Source: Candidatus Rhodoferax mariagerensis (GTDB lineage: Bacteria; Pseudomonadota; Gammaproteobacteria; Burkholderiales; Burkholderiaceae_C). Taken from it: a DNA stretch of 64,000 nucleotides. Made by a program: the position numbers and the translations under genes. A model generated the notes under the pieces. That model was not told the DNA's origin, did no database searches, and saw nothing but the letters and a program-made list of their open reading frames with translations. Location of the stretch: NCBI GenBank assembly GCA_016719055.1, contig JADKAW010000021.1, forward strand, positions 59,042 through 123,041, written 5' to 3'. Shown here piece after piece: positions 43,522 through 53,634 of the stretch (positions are counted from its first letter, which is position 1; every line of letters starts with the position of its first letter).

Positions 43522-44856
43522 CTACACCAGCAGCAACAGGTGTTCTCGCTCCCATGAACTGATCACCCGGTTGTAGGTGGCGTATTCCAGCTCCTTGACG
43601 GCACAAAAGGCATCGACAAAGGCCGGGCTGAGCATTTCGCGCATGGGTTCGCAGGCTCGCATCGCGTTAATGGCATCTTCCAGATGACGCGGCAGTTCAT
43701 GGCTGACATTCCAGGCACTGTCGTTGGTGGGCTCGCTGGGCTGCAGCTTGTCGCGCATGCCCAGGTAGCCACAAGCCAGCGTGGCGGCCATCGCCAGGTA
43801 CGGGTTGACATCGACACCCGGTACCCGGTTTTCGACACGCCGCGACTCGGGCCCTGACTTGGGCACCCGGATGCCGCAGGTGCGGTTGTCCTGACCCCAG
43901 CGAACATTGATAGGCGCAGACATGAAAGGTGACAGTCGGCGGTAGGAATTGACGTAAGGCGCAAACATCGGCATCAGCGTCGGAATGTAGGTCTGCAGCC
44001 CGGCGATGTAGCGGAAAAACAAGTCACTGGCACTGCCATCCAGGTTGCTTAAGAGGTTTTTACCTTCTGAGTTGTTGATGCTTTGATGAATGTGCATGGC
44101 ACTGCCCGGCTCTTGTTCCATCGGTTTTGCCATGAAGGTGGCAAAGATGCCGTGGCGCAATGCGGTTTCACGCACGGTGCGCTTGAATAAAAAAACCCGG
44201 TCGGCCAAATCCATTGGCTCACCATGGCTGAAGTTGATCTCCATCTGGCCCGGGCCAGCTTCATGAATCAGCGTCTCCACCCCCAGCCGGTGCAGGCTGC
44301 AAAAGCCCGATAGCTCCATGAAGAAAGGGTCAAAATCATTGACCGCATCAATCGAATAGCTTTGCCGGCCAGCTTCTGGCTTGCCGGTGCGGCCCAGCGG
44401 CGGCTGCAGCGGTTCATGCGGGTTTTGCTGGCGTGCCACCAGATAAAACTCCATCTCCGGGGCCACGATCGGGCACCAGCCTTGCGCCTGGTAAAGCGCC
44501 AGCACCCGGCGCAACACACCTCGGGGCGACAACTGCACCGGTGAACCATCCCATTCCTGACAATCGTGAATAACCACCGCCACAGGCTCCGCCGCCCACG
44601 GCACGATGCGCACGGTGCTGGCATCCGGGATGCACACCATGTCGGGGTCGGTGTCGCCGACAAACGGACCGTTGTCGGGTTGCTGACCATTGACGGTGTT
44701 GAGTAACACGCTCTTGGGCAAGCGCATTTCGCCGGCCGACAGAAACAGGTCACGGGGCAGTATCTTGCCGCGGGCGATACCTGTCATGTCTGAAATGACA
44801 CATTCCACCTCGTGAATGTGATGCATGGAAAGGAATTCCTTGAGCGATTCAGTCAT
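43522..44856 (-). CDS. Glutamine synthetase family protein (PuuA-like)
   Basis: A 444-residue ATP-dependent ligase of the type I glutamine synthetase fold. Metal and ATP sites are visible in IVAPEMEFYLVARQ, EAGPGQMEINFSHGEPMDLA, AMHIHQSINN and RRVENRVPGVDVNPYLAMAA. It lacks the adenylylation segment of GlnA. Such proteins are often gamma-glutamyl-polyamine or -amine synthetases. It is the first gene of the operon, nine bases before the aminotransferase. Confidence 0.85.
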   Translation of the reverse strand: MTESLKEFLSMHHIHEVECVISDMTGIARGKILPRDLFLSAGEMRLPKSVLLNTVNGQQPDNGPFVGDTDPDMVCIPDASTVRIVPWAAEPVAVVIHDCQEWDGSPVQLSPRGVLRRVLALYQAQGWCPIVAPEMEFYLVARQQNPHEPLQPPLGRTGKPEAGRQSYSIDAVNDFDPFFMELSGFCSLHRLGVETLIHEAGPGQMEINFSHGEPMDLADRVFLFKRTVRETALRHGIFATFMAKPMEQEPGSAMHIHQSINNSEGKNLLSNLDGSASDLFFRYIAGLQTYIPTLMPMFAPYVNSYRRLSPFMSAPINVRWGQDNRTCGIRVPKSGPESRRVENRVPGVDVNPYLAMAATLACGYLGMRDKLQPSEPTNDSAWNVSHELPRHLEDAINAMRACEPMREMLSPAFVDAFCAVKELEYATYNRVISSWEREHLLLLV

Positions 44857-44988
44857 GGCGGATTCGAATTTGTCAAAACGCGCATGATAGGACGGTACGG
44901 CAATTTGTGATCACAAAATACTAGAAATATTCAAAAGTTGAACTTGCAACGCCACATGTCAAATGACTGCTTGGTGCCCCACCAGTAC

Positions 44989-46701
44989 CTACTTGATCTG
45001 GTGTCGTTCTTGGCGAGTGGCCAGTGCCTGCGTGGCCGTGGCGCTGGATGGCACTGGTCTGGGCAGCATGCCTTGCAAAGTCTTTGGATAGGCGCGCGCA
45101 CCGCTGGCAATGTAGTCGGCCAGCAATGCCTGGCGCAACTCTTCGGGCGGTTGCACGCCATGCTGGCAGAGGTAGTCAAACAGTGCATCAACCAGCACCT
45201 CGGGGGTCAACTTGTGTGTGGCTCCGAGGCCCGACCACAACCAGTCTGAGAAAGCCAGGAATCGCCAAAACGGCGAGGAAACAATGGCTAATGTCTTCCC
45301 GTTCATATTTTCAGCGGGGCGGTCAACGCTGCCAGCGCCAGTTGCCGAGTTAATTTTCAACTGCGAGGTGCTGGGTGGCCCATGCAGCAGCAACTCCAGC
45401 GTGCGGCTGAAGCGCCCCGAGTTGGCCAGCAAATCCCAGTAGCGCGCCAAGCGCGCAAAGCGCTGCACGGTGCTGGCATCAAGCACACCAGTTTGTCGCA
45501 CCGTGTAGGGCGGCTCAGGCAGGTAGCGCATGTCCTGGGTTTGGCTGTGGCGGGCAATCGGTGCGCCCCGCAGGCGCTTTAACAACCCCAGCTGGATCTC
45601 ATGCGGGCCAATGGCCAGCAACCGGTCAAAACCGTCGGCAAAGCTCTGCAGTGTTTCCCCAGGCAGTCCGAAGATCAGGTCGGCATGCAAATGCGCATGG
45701 CTATGGGCCAGCAGCCAGCGCAAATTGGCCTCGGTCGTGGTGTTGTTCTGGCGACGCGAGATGCGGTGTTGCACTGTTTCGTTAAAACTCTGCACCCCCA
45801 CTTCCAACTGCAGCACGCCGGGCGGAAACCGGGCCAGCAAGGCGCGCAGCCGTTCTGGCAGGTGGTCTGGGACCACTTCAAAATGGATAAACAGGTGGCG
45901 CGTTTGTTCAACTGCCGTGCCGTCGTCAGAAGTGACAGCGGCCAGCTTGTCCAGAAAAAACTGCAGGATGCGCGCCGAGGCCTCGATCTTCAGGTTGAAG
46001 GTGCGGTCCACAAACTTGAAGTTGCGCGCACCGCGCAGGTACAAGGCCTGCAGCGCTGCCAGCACCCGCTCCAGCTCAAAACCCCAGGCGGTCTGGTCCA
46101 GCGCACTCAGGCAGAACTCGCATTTGAACGGGCATCCGCGCGAGGCCTCCACGTACAGCAGGCGGTGCGCCAGGTCAGCATCGCTGTACTCGGCATAGGG
46201 CAGGGCAATGTCAACCAGGTCGGGTTGCTCACCCGCGATCACCTTCATCAGGGGTTGCGGTCCGTCGAGCAGTGCGCGGCACAGTTTGGCAAAACTCACA
46301 TCACCCCAGCCGGTAATCACATGGTCGGCCAGCTGTGTGATGGCTTGCTGCTCAGTCTCATAGCTGACCTCCGGGCCGCCCAGCACCAGTTTGACATCTG
46401 GGCGCGCCATTTTCAGCAAACGCAGCACCTCGGTGGTGGGTGTCACATTCCAGATGTACACGCCAAAGCCGACGATCTGAGGCCTGCTGGCCAGGTGCGC
46501 TGGCCCCAGCGTGGCCAGCAAGTCTGCCACCACCTCAACTGGTTTGCGAGCAATGGTGTACTCGCGCGGCACGGTTTGTGCCCGCAAGCCCGCGCCCCCA
46601 TGTTGGTCCAGATTGGCCAGCAAATAACGCAAACCCAGCGATGCGTGAATGTACCTGGCGTTCAACGTTGCCAATACGATGCTTGGGCCAGGTTTATGCA
46701 T
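44989..46701 (-). CDS. B12-binding domain / radical SAM protein (DUF4080)
   Basis: A 570-residue protein. The N-terminal Rossmann-like cobalamin-binding domain (LATLNARYIHASLGLRYLLA and VGFGVYIWNVTPTTEVLRLL, VLGGPEVSYETEQ) is followed by a radical SAM core with the 4Fe-4S motif CPFKCEFC. The C-terminal DUF4080 region continues from about residue 400. The reaction is unknown; relatives are anaerobe- or stress-linked methyltransferase-like enzymes. Confidence 0.85.
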   Translation of the reverse strand: MHKPGPSIVLATLNARYIHASLGLRYLLANLDQHGGAGLRAQTVPREYTIARKPVEVVADLLATLGPAHLASRPQIVGFGVYIWNVTPTTEVLRLLKMARPDVKLVLGGPEVSYETEQQAITQLADHVITGWGDVSFAKLCRALLDGPQPLMKVIAGEQPDLVDIALPYAEYSDADLAHRLLYVEASRGCPFKCEFCLSALDQTAWGFELERVLAALQALYLRGARNFKFVDRTFNLKIEASARILQFFLDKLAAVTSDDGTAVEQTRHLFIHFEVVPDHLPERLRALLARFPPGVLQLEVGVQSFNETVQHRISRRQNNTTTEANLRWLLAHSHAHLHADLIFGLPGETLQSFADGFDRLLAIGPHEIQLGLLKRLRGAPIARHSQTQDMRYLPEPPYTVRQTGVLDASTVQRFARLARYWDLLANSGRFSRTLELLLHGPPSTSQLKINSATGAGSVDRPAENMNGKTLAIVSSPFWRFLAFSDWLWSGLGATHKLTPEVLVDALFDYLCQHGVQPPEELRQALLADYIASGARAYPKTLQGMLPRPVPSSATATQALATRQERHQIK

Positions 46702-46745
46702 AAAAACAGACGCTAGCCCTTATAGAATAAACGCTAAGCACTATG
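46700..46745. repeat. Dispersed 50-bp repeat, intergenic copy
   Basis: Contains GACGCTAGCCCTTATAGAAT followed by AAACGCTAAGCACTATG. It matches the reverse orientation of the repeat family and lies between the radical SAM gene and the YchJ gene. Confidence 0.5.
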
Positions 46746-46794
46746 AAAAACGTAGTAGTAAAAGGTGGTGAGAAGTGGGGCGGCCAGCCCGTGC

Positions 46795-47202
46795 TTAGGC
46801 AGCGTCCTGCAGCTGGCCGTCAATATAGGTCCAGCGCCCGCCTTCGCGCACAAAACGGCTCAGCTCGTGCAGGCGCACAGCGCGCCCGTTGTCACGCCAA
46901 CGTGCCACAAACTCCACCACGCCGGCGTCGCCACTGACCTCGGTGTGGCGCACCTCCAGTCCGAGCCATTTCACCGGCGACAGCTCCAGCTCGCCGGGCG
47001 AGGTGGACGCATGCCAGGTGGCCAGCAGGTAGCTGATCTGGCCTAGCACATAGGCGCTGTAGCGTGATCGCATCAACGCCTCAGGGGTTGGCGCGTGCTG
47101 GCCGTGGGCCAGGCCGGCGTGCCAGGGGGCGCAGCAGTCGCCATAAGTCTGACCGCTGTCGCAGGGGCAGGCGGCTGTGGCAGGATGGCTGTCTTTTTTC
47201 AT
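46795..47202 (-). CDS. YchJ family protein (SEC-C motif)
   Basis: A 135-residue protein with an N-terminal SEC-C-like zinc motif CPCDSGQTYGDCCAPWHAG and the YchJ body ALMRSRYSAYVLGQISYLLA and ending in VREGGRWTYIDG. The function of YchJ (UPF0225) is unknown; the length is slightly shorter than E. coli YchJ because a second C-terminal SEC-C motif is absent. Confidence 0.88.
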   Translation of the reverse strand: MKKDSHPATAACPCDSGQTYGDCCAPWHAGLAHGQHAPTPEALMRSRYSAYVLGQISYLLATWHASTSPGELELSPVKWLGLEVRHTEVSGDAGVVEFVARWRDNGRAVRLHELSRFVREGGRWTYIDGQLQDAA

Positions 47203-47514
47203 GGGGTCGATGGTAACGGCGACAGTGAACTGATGGAAATGAACTCACCTCATCAGACTTCGATAGGTTCTGTAGTGGCGCGCCTAAGAGGCCGTCGCCA
47301 GCCTTTATGGTGGGCGCGTATCAAGTCTGTGGATAAATGTTCAAAAGCTTGATTTACTATCCTAATCATAGTGATCAAGTCTTTTAAAATATGAGATACA
47401 GTGTGATTTGTGTCCTGATCAATTGTGGCAAAGCCGGCCTCCAACCAGCAGGTGCTGCTGTCAGCGCAGGGCGAGCAGCTCCTTTGGTGGCTTTTCAAGT
47501 TGGGGTGGACAAAG
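47203..47514. other. Intergenic stretch without recognisable genes
   Basis: About 310 bp upstream of the YchJ gene. It is AT-rich around 47330-47400. I see no RNA gene, repeat or conserved frame in it. Confidence 0.5.
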
Positions 47515-47976
47515 TCATGCTAGATGGGGTGCAAACCGCCCGCTCAAGTGCCTTGATGCACCCACTTCACCATTGCAGTTCACGCCCTGGCACCCAACCA
47601 CGCTGCAGCTGGCGCGACTGAACTCCACGCCAATCAGGTGAATTGCCTGCCCACTGGCCTGATATTTGTTGGCGTAGCCTTTGTCGATGATTTGCTGCAA
47701 GGCTTTGCCCTCGGGCTCGATTTCGACCGCCTTGAACTCGAACAGGTAAATCTGGCTGTTGAATTGGATGGCCATGTCCAGTCGCCCGGCGTTGCTGCTT
47801 TCTTCGCAGGAGATGTCCTGGCCAATCGCGGCAAAGTAACTTTAGAGCACGCTGGCGTAGTAACCTTCGTACCGGGCAATCGGGCTATTGGTCCACCACT
47901 GGTGCGGGATGCTGGCGAAAAACGCGGTAAGGGATGCTACAGGGACTTCCCACAGGTCCAACAGGTTTTTCTGCAT
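47515..47976 (-). pseudogene. DUF1703 protein, C-terminal PD-(D/E)XK part
   Basis: The frame reads VASLTAFFASIPHQWWTNSP and IARYEGYYASVL, then an in-frame TAA (47842-47844) where relatives have Tyr, then SYFAAIGQDISCEESSNAGR-LDMAIQ and FNSQIYLFEFKAVE, the catalytic D...E-x-K region of the nuclease-like domain, and YANKYQASGQAIHLIGVEFS. It is the natural continuation of the N-terminal part found at 50530-51818; insertion-sequence remnants lie between them. The last 30 residues to 47515 are unrelated read-through. Confidence 0.7.
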
Positions 47977-48240
47977 TTTCTTGATAAACGGTATTCATTG
48001 CATTTGTGTAAACGAAAGCGGCAATAAAACGAGGAAACAGACTGCACATCTACAGACGGCCTTGTTGCATTGATATTTCGGTGCGGACCCAGATACGAAC
48101 CGCTCAGCAGGGCTCCAATCGGAAACCGTGGTCCAAAGCCACTGAACCCTTACCGAGCTTACCTGCTGCCGGTCTGAGCTGTTGATTGCATCTTCACATT
48201 TACGTCTGGCAAGGAAACCTTCCATCTTTCTAAAGCGTCT

Positions 48241-49323
48241 TCAAGCTGCACACATGGCGGCTTGTGGTGAACCCGGCTTGACGCTGATATGGCCCGCATC
48301 AAACGGCTTATCCTTGGTGAACACGGCCCACAGAATGCGCGCATTCTTGTTCGCCAACGCTACTGTGGCCTTTTGCCAGCCTGATTTTTCACGCAATTGA
48401 TGCACCCACTTGGAGATCGGGTCTTCGCGCCGGTGTGCCGTCATAACAGCCGATTTGGCACCCTGGATCAGCAGCGTTCGCAGATAGACTTCACCATGCT
48501 TGGTGATGCCACCCAGATTATTCTTGCCCCCACTGGAGTTTTGTCGTGGTGTCAGCCCCAACCAGGCGCCAAACTGGGAGCCACTTGAACTGCTTGAAGT
48601 TGCCCACGGTGGCCACCACCGCTGAGGCAGTGACAGGCCCCACGCCCATGAGCTCGGTGGCTTGGCGAACCTGCTCGTTTTGTTTATGGTGCGCCGCTAT
48701 GCGCTGGTCGCACCAGTCGATATGGTCATCGAGTTCTTTCCACTGCATTTGGGCACGTTCAATGGTCATGCGCGCCAGCCCCGACAAGGCGTTGCTGGCA
48801 TCTTCAAGCGTGTCACTGAGCTGCGCACTCAATACCGGGGGCTTTGGGGAAATACCAGACCAAACTCCGTCAGCAGTGCGCGAATGCGGTTGATGCAGGC
48901 GGTGCGGTCAGCTTTGTAGCCTTCACGCAGCCGATGCACACTGAGCATGCTTTGCTGATCAACGGTTTTGACAGCGACAAAGCGCATGCTTGGGCGAGAG
49001 GCTGCCTCACAGATGGCTGATGCATCGTTGGCATCGTTTTTGCCGCCTTTGCCTTGTTGGCGATAGGGTGTCACCAAGTGCGCGGCGATGATGCGGGCAT
49101 CCAAGCCCAGCTCCAGCAGTTTGCGCGCCCAGTAGTGCGCGCCAGAGCAGGATTCCATTGCCAACAAACACATGGCTGGCAGTTGCATGCACCATTCAAT
49201 AAACTTATCGCGCTTGAGTTGTCGATTGGTGACAACTTTCCCAGCAGCATCCACAGCGTGAACCTGGATCAAATTCTTTGCCAAATCGTAACTACTCAGC
49301 CCCCAATGAAGTCCAGTCGTCAA
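48241..49323 (-). pseudogene. IS110-family transposase, frameshifted
   Basis: Three overlapping minus-strand frames together cover a transposase. The N-terminal RuvC-like part (LHWGLSSYDLAKNLIQVHAV, LLAMESCSGAHYWARKLLEL, QGKGGKNDANDASAICEAAS) breaks near 48830. The middle (TELMGVGPVTASAVVATVGN) breaks near 48550, and the C-terminal part (GGITKHGEVYLRTLLIQGAK, NKNARILWAVFTKDKPF) ends at 48241. The DEDD/transposase_20 layout is IS110. Two frameshifts make it inactive. Confidence 0.8.
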
Positions 49324-49356
49324 TTGCTATGAAATTGAGAGCGATAATCGGGCCTG

Positions 49357-50275
49357 ATGCAAAACTTACCCGATCTCGCAAAGCTCAGCCATGTGCAAAA
49401 GGACGATTTGATCCGTGCGCTTGGCCATTGCAGAGCCAAGTACGAGAACTCGTGACGCAATGGCTGTGCGCAGGAGCGCATCAATCAGCTCGAAGGCCGT
49501 CTTGCGCTCAACAGCAAAACTCCAGCAAGCCGCCATCAAGCGACGGACTGAACAAACCCGCACCAAAGTCCTTGCGTGTTGCGGGTCGCAACCCAACAGG
49601 TGGGCAGGATGGTCATCCAGGGCGTACCTTGAGGCAGGTCACTGAGCCCGACAAAATCATTACCCACAACGTACCCGACAACTGCCCAGCGTGTCACGGC
49701 AGCCTGCTTTTGCGTACGTCGCGAAACACGTCAAGTCTTTGATTTGCCTGTTCTGCAGTGTGAGGTGACTGAGCACCGCGTCAAGCCACCTGCGCTGTGG
49801 GCATGTGCACACCGCAGATTTCCAGCCATGTAGCCGCGCGCATACGGCCCACGGGCGCAGGCGGCCATGGGCACCTTAACCTTAATCACGCTGTTCCGTA
49901 GAGCGCACGGCTGCGCTGATGAAAGACCTCTTTGACTTACCCGAGCCAAGCAACGGTTATCAAGCAGGCCAATGGGCGCAAACCTCTTGAAGCCCAGCGT
50001 TGAAGCATCGGCCAAGCTGTGGTCAAAGCAGAGGTGGCACATGCCGATGAGAGCGGCCTGGTTGCCAAGACGCTGACTGGCTGCGTGTTGGCCCGAGACA
50101 CTGACCTGATGGGTTGCCACCAGCGTGGCGGTGAGCGTTTGAATCTCTGGCCCTGCTACCTTTCAAAGGCGTGTTGGTGCACGACGGCTGGATACCCTAC
50201 AAGGCCTTGGAGTGCCAGCACGCCTGTGCAACCAACACCACTGCGCGAGTTGACCTCCATGAAGAGCAAGGACAG
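49357..50275 (+). pseudogene. IS66-family transposase (TnpC), heavily degraded
   Basis: Pieces in all three plus frames follow the order of an IS66 TnpC: MQNLPDLAKLSHVQKDDLIR at 49357, then NSSKPPSSDGLNKPAPKSLR and DKIITHNVPDNCPACHGSLL to 49730, short matches near 49745-50060, and FKGVLVHDGWIPYKALECQH at 50165-50225. Numerous indels and stops and the loss of the C-terminal half show long decay. No end repeats were recognised. Confidence 0.75.
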
Positions 50276-50529
50276 CTTGGGCGGCGACAGATTGAGTCGC
50301 CATCCTTCCTCTATGACACCCCTACGCCAGCGGAAACACCAAGCGGCCTTGTATGACCAACTCACGACCCCACGCGCTCCCCCACCGCTTAACACCAGGC
50401 CGCACTGCGTCACCCCTATTCCACCCAGGCCAACCTTTGAGTCCCGCGCTGCCTTCAAGGTGCACCTCAGCCAAGCTTCGCCTGAATCCGATCTACCTGC
50501 CTAAAATTGGCCTGAGTAGATACGCCAAA

Positions 50530-51818
50530 TCAACGCCAACTCGTGTAATCCCTAAACAGTGCACGCATGGCGGTAAAGTCGTTGGCTTGTAACAATTCGC
50601 CCAGTCGGCGCTTGTGGCGCTGGGTCTGGCTGGTCTGTGAAATGGGGCCGCCCCAGGCGTGCAGCAGGCTGTTGGCCAGGCTTTGGTACACCTCCTGGTT
50701 GGGGTATTTGAGCCGGTAGCGGTGCTCGCCAAACTGGTGCTCCGCGGCTTCAATGGTCAGGTAACCGGCCTGCAACATCAGCGCTTCGGTGGAGATGTGG
50801 TCCACATCAAAGCTCGACAGCAAATCGGCATCGGTCTGCAAGCGGCCCAGCTCGGGCAGCCAGGTCTGGCGCAGGGTCAGCAGGTCAATCAGAAAGGTCG
50901 GCGTGCCAGTCTCAAACCAGTAGGGTTTGAACAGTCTGGAATCCAGCAACAGCAGCAAGTCAAACGGGTTGTAGACCGATTCGCCAGTCCAGTTGTAGCC
51001 GTGATGCCAGTGGCGGATGTGCTGTCGATCCAAGCCAGGCAGCTCTGGGGCAAAGACCTCGTCCAGATCAGCCTCGGTGTAGCCGCACAGGGTCGAGTAG
51101 CGAGCGTCCAGCGTGATGCCTTTGAGGTTGTTCAAGCCGGAAAACAGGATGACTTTACTGAATTTGCTCACCCCGGTGAGCATGGCGAACTTGATGTGGG
51201 CGTCGCTGGCTTCAATCACCGGTTAAAAGTTGCGCAAGCCGGCGCGCAGCTCGCGTGCCACCTCGGGTTGGGTGAGGTTGTCCAGCATGGGCTTGTCGTA
51301 TTCGTCGACCAGCATCACGGCACGCTGCCCGGTTTTGGCATGCGCTGCGGCGATCAGTTCGGCAAAGCAGGCCCGGCTGCCAGTTTGCACGCAGGTAATG
51401 CCCAGGGCTTGCTGGTTGATGTCCATCAGCTCGCTACTTCGTCGTCCAGTTCGGCCTGGTTACGCAGCACGCCGTCGCCAAAGCTGATGCGAATCACCGG
51501 GTAGCGTTTGCGCAAGTCCCAGCGCTGTTCTGCGTACAGACCGTCAAACAAAGCCTAGTTGCCCTCAAACAGCTCGGCTAGCGTGTCAATCAGCAAACTT
51601 TTTCCAAAGCGGCGCGGGCGGCTCAGAATGTAATACTTGCCCTCATCAATCAAACGCAGGCAGAAGCTGGTTTTGTCCACGTAGCAATGCCCCTCCTCGC
51701 GGATTTCGCGAAAAGTCTGGATGCCAATGGGCAGCTTCTTTCTGGGCAGCGGTGGTTCATGGCTGCGATTGTAGGGAGCCAATGGCCTGGCCGACTGTCG
51801 CCATCGGGATGAAGGCAT
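50530..51818 (-). pseudogene. DUF1703 protein, N-terminal AAA-ATPase-like part
   Basis: It begins around 51770 with LPIGIQTFREIREEGHCYVD and YILSRPRRFGKSLLIDTLAE, the ATPase P-loop region of AAA-ATPase_like proteins. A TAG interrupts at 51555-51557 (FEGN*ALFDGLYAEQRW). The frame breaks near 51430 and resumes with TGQRAVMLVDEYDKPMLDNL. A TAA at 51223-51225 separates GLRNF from PVIEASDAHIKFAMLTGVSK. The last piece runs to ANDFTAMRALFRDYTSWR, where similarity stops and the IS66 remnant begins. The continuation is at 47515-47976. Confidence 0.75.
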
Positions 51819-52026
51819 TTGGGCGGTATCTATGTCACTTGTCTACATCTGTAGGTTTCAATTGTCCAGGGTCAAAGTTTGTAGTTTGCCGATGCACAGC
51901 CTACCCGTTTTACCGACCTCCCGAGAGCTGCCGCGGTTGGCGCCGGCCGGCCGGCCGGCAAACCAGTTTGGTCGGTCCGCCAGCATTTTTAACTCGTCAG
52001 TCGTTTTGTGGCGCTCGGCACCGCCA

Positions 52027-53577
52027 TCAGTCCAGCTTCATGCTCGTGTGTTGTTGCATCCAGCGGGCGTAGTCCGGCGGAAACGCAACGCGCAGGCGGG
52101 CCAGGTAATAAGCGACATCGTCCATGCGGCCCAAAAGCAGGGCGCTGTTCACCAGCACTTCAACCACCCTGGCTTCGGGTGAGAAATGAAGCATTTCCAG
52201 GGCCAGCGGGTAAACCGCAGCCGCGTTTGCCGCCGTGAGACCGGTGATGGTCAGGTCGGCAAACCGCACCTGGTCCTGATACAGCCAAACCCCTCGGGTT
52301 TTTTCTAGCGTTTTGTCTTCGTAGCCGGCGGCGCGGTCTTCGGGGTCAAGGTAAATCTGGCTAGCCAAATGGTAGTTCCAGGCGGCAAAACCACAAAATA
52401 CTATTAAAGAAATAGCTGCCAGCGCTTTGCCTGATTGGGCTAGAGGTGAATATTGTTGATAAATCTGGGCTTGATCAGAGTGCCTGGGCTGCCACCAAAG
52501 CAGCCACAGGCTAAGCCCTGCGGCCATTTGGAAAGGGCCGTACCACAAGGGGTATTCAAGCAGACTGTGCAGCAGAATGACCGCCAGGATGCCCCACGCC
52601 ATCTGCCGTGTTGGCATGGTTTCCCGCCAGGGTTTGCCGCGCCAGACCAGCAGCAAGGCCACCGCGCTCGCCAGCAGTGCAAGCGGCACACCCAATTCCA
52701 CCGCCAGGTGCAAGGGCAGGTTGTGGGCGTTGTCCAGAATGTCGCAAAAGCGGGCGCCGGGGTACAGGGTGATGAAGTGGGCATAGTCCAGCTCGCCCCA
52801 GCCCCAGCCCAGCCAGGGTTTGAGCGCGATCAGGTGCAGCACGTTGCCCCACAACGTCAGGCGGCTGGCGCAAGCGGCGTCGCCTGCACGCAGGCGCGCC
52901 CAGGCTCCACTGGTTAACGGGTCAAGCCCCGCCAGCAGCGGCAGTGCGATGGTGGACGCTGCATAAGCCAGCACCGCTGTCAACACGACCGGGTAGACGC
53001 GTTGCCCGCTGGCACGCTGCCACCACAGCGTGACAATCAGCACCAGAACCAGCTGAAACAGGCCGGTGCGTGACGATGAGGCCGCGTTGCCTGCGCCCAG
53101 CAGCACCGCCAAAGCCAGCACGCCCGCTGCCTGCCAGGGGTGCCGAAGCTGTTTGTTGCTGTTGAAACTGCAAAAGTGGTAGCTGGCTTCAAGCCACACC
53201 AGTGCCACCAAACCGATGTTGATCAGGGTGGCGAACTGGTTGCGTTGGCGCAGGTTGCCATAGGCTTCACCCACCTGCGTATGGTTGAGCCAGACCCCAA
53301 AATACTCAGTGGCTCCAAAGTATTGCAGCATGCCGATCAATGCGCTGATGCATGCGCCAGCCAGCCAGCCCAGAGCGATGGCGTGTACCATGCGGGTATG
53401 ACGGCCTTGGTGCCGGTCAAAAGCCAGTGCCAGCAACAGCAGCGCGGCGCAAAACCAAGAAAACAGCAAAGGCCCCACCGCTGTGGTAGGGCCGGGTGAA
53501 AACGGGTTTAGCCAGGGCAGAGCGACAACAAAAAAAACAACAAAAACCAACATACACACCTGGATCGGGCTGGACAT
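52027..53577 (-). CDS. PglL/Wzy-type O-antigen ligase or O-oligosaccharyltransferase
   Basis: A 516-residue membrane protein with about twelve hydrophobic segments and a conserved periplasmic loop GELDYAHFITLYPGARFCDI-LDNAHNLPLHLAVELGVP, where His in NAHN is typical of Wzy_C ligases. The C-terminal soluble part matches the Wzy_C_2/PglL type that glycosylates pilins or other exported proteins. I chose ATG 53577 (MSSPIQVCML); an upstream in-frame ATG lies inside the terminator hairpin of fba. Bases 52398-52456 match the dispersed repeat and encode AQSGKALAAISLIVF. Confidence 0.75.
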   Translation of the reverse strand: MSSPIQVCMLVFVVFFVVALPWLNPFSPGPTTAVGPLLFSWFCAALLLLALAFDRHQGRHTRMVHAIALGWLAGACISALIGMLQYFGATEYFGVWLNHTQVGEAYGNLRQRNQFATLINIGLVALVWLEASYHFCSFNSNKQLRHPWQAAGVLALAVLLGAGNAASSSRTGLFQLVLVLIVTLWWQRASGQRVYPVVLTAVLAYAASTIALPLLAGLDPLTSGAWARLRAGDAACASRLTLWGNVLHLIALKPWLGWGWGELDYAHFITLYPGARFCDILDNAHNLPLHLAVELGVPLALLASAVALLLVWRGKPWRETMPTRQMAWGILAVILLHSLLEYPLWYGPFQMAAGLSLWLLWWQPRHSDQAQIYQQYSPLAQSGKALAAISLIVFCGFAAWNYHLASQIYLDPEDRAAGYEDKTLEKTRGVWLYQDQVRFADLTITGLTAANAAAVYPLALEMLHFSPEARVVEVLVNSALLLGRMDDVAYYLARLRVAFPPDYARWMQQHTSMKLD

Positions 53578-53614
53578 GAAAAACCCCGTCAATGGTGAAC
53601 CATAGACGGGGTTT
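53577..53614 (-). terminator. Intrinsic terminator after fba
   Basis: AAACCCCGTC and GACGGGGTTT form a perfect ten-pair stem with a 14-base loop; on the minus strand it ends in TTTTT right after the stem. It separates fba from the ligase gene. Confidence 0.85.
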
Positions 53615-53634
53615 GAAAGAAACACTGAAACTGT

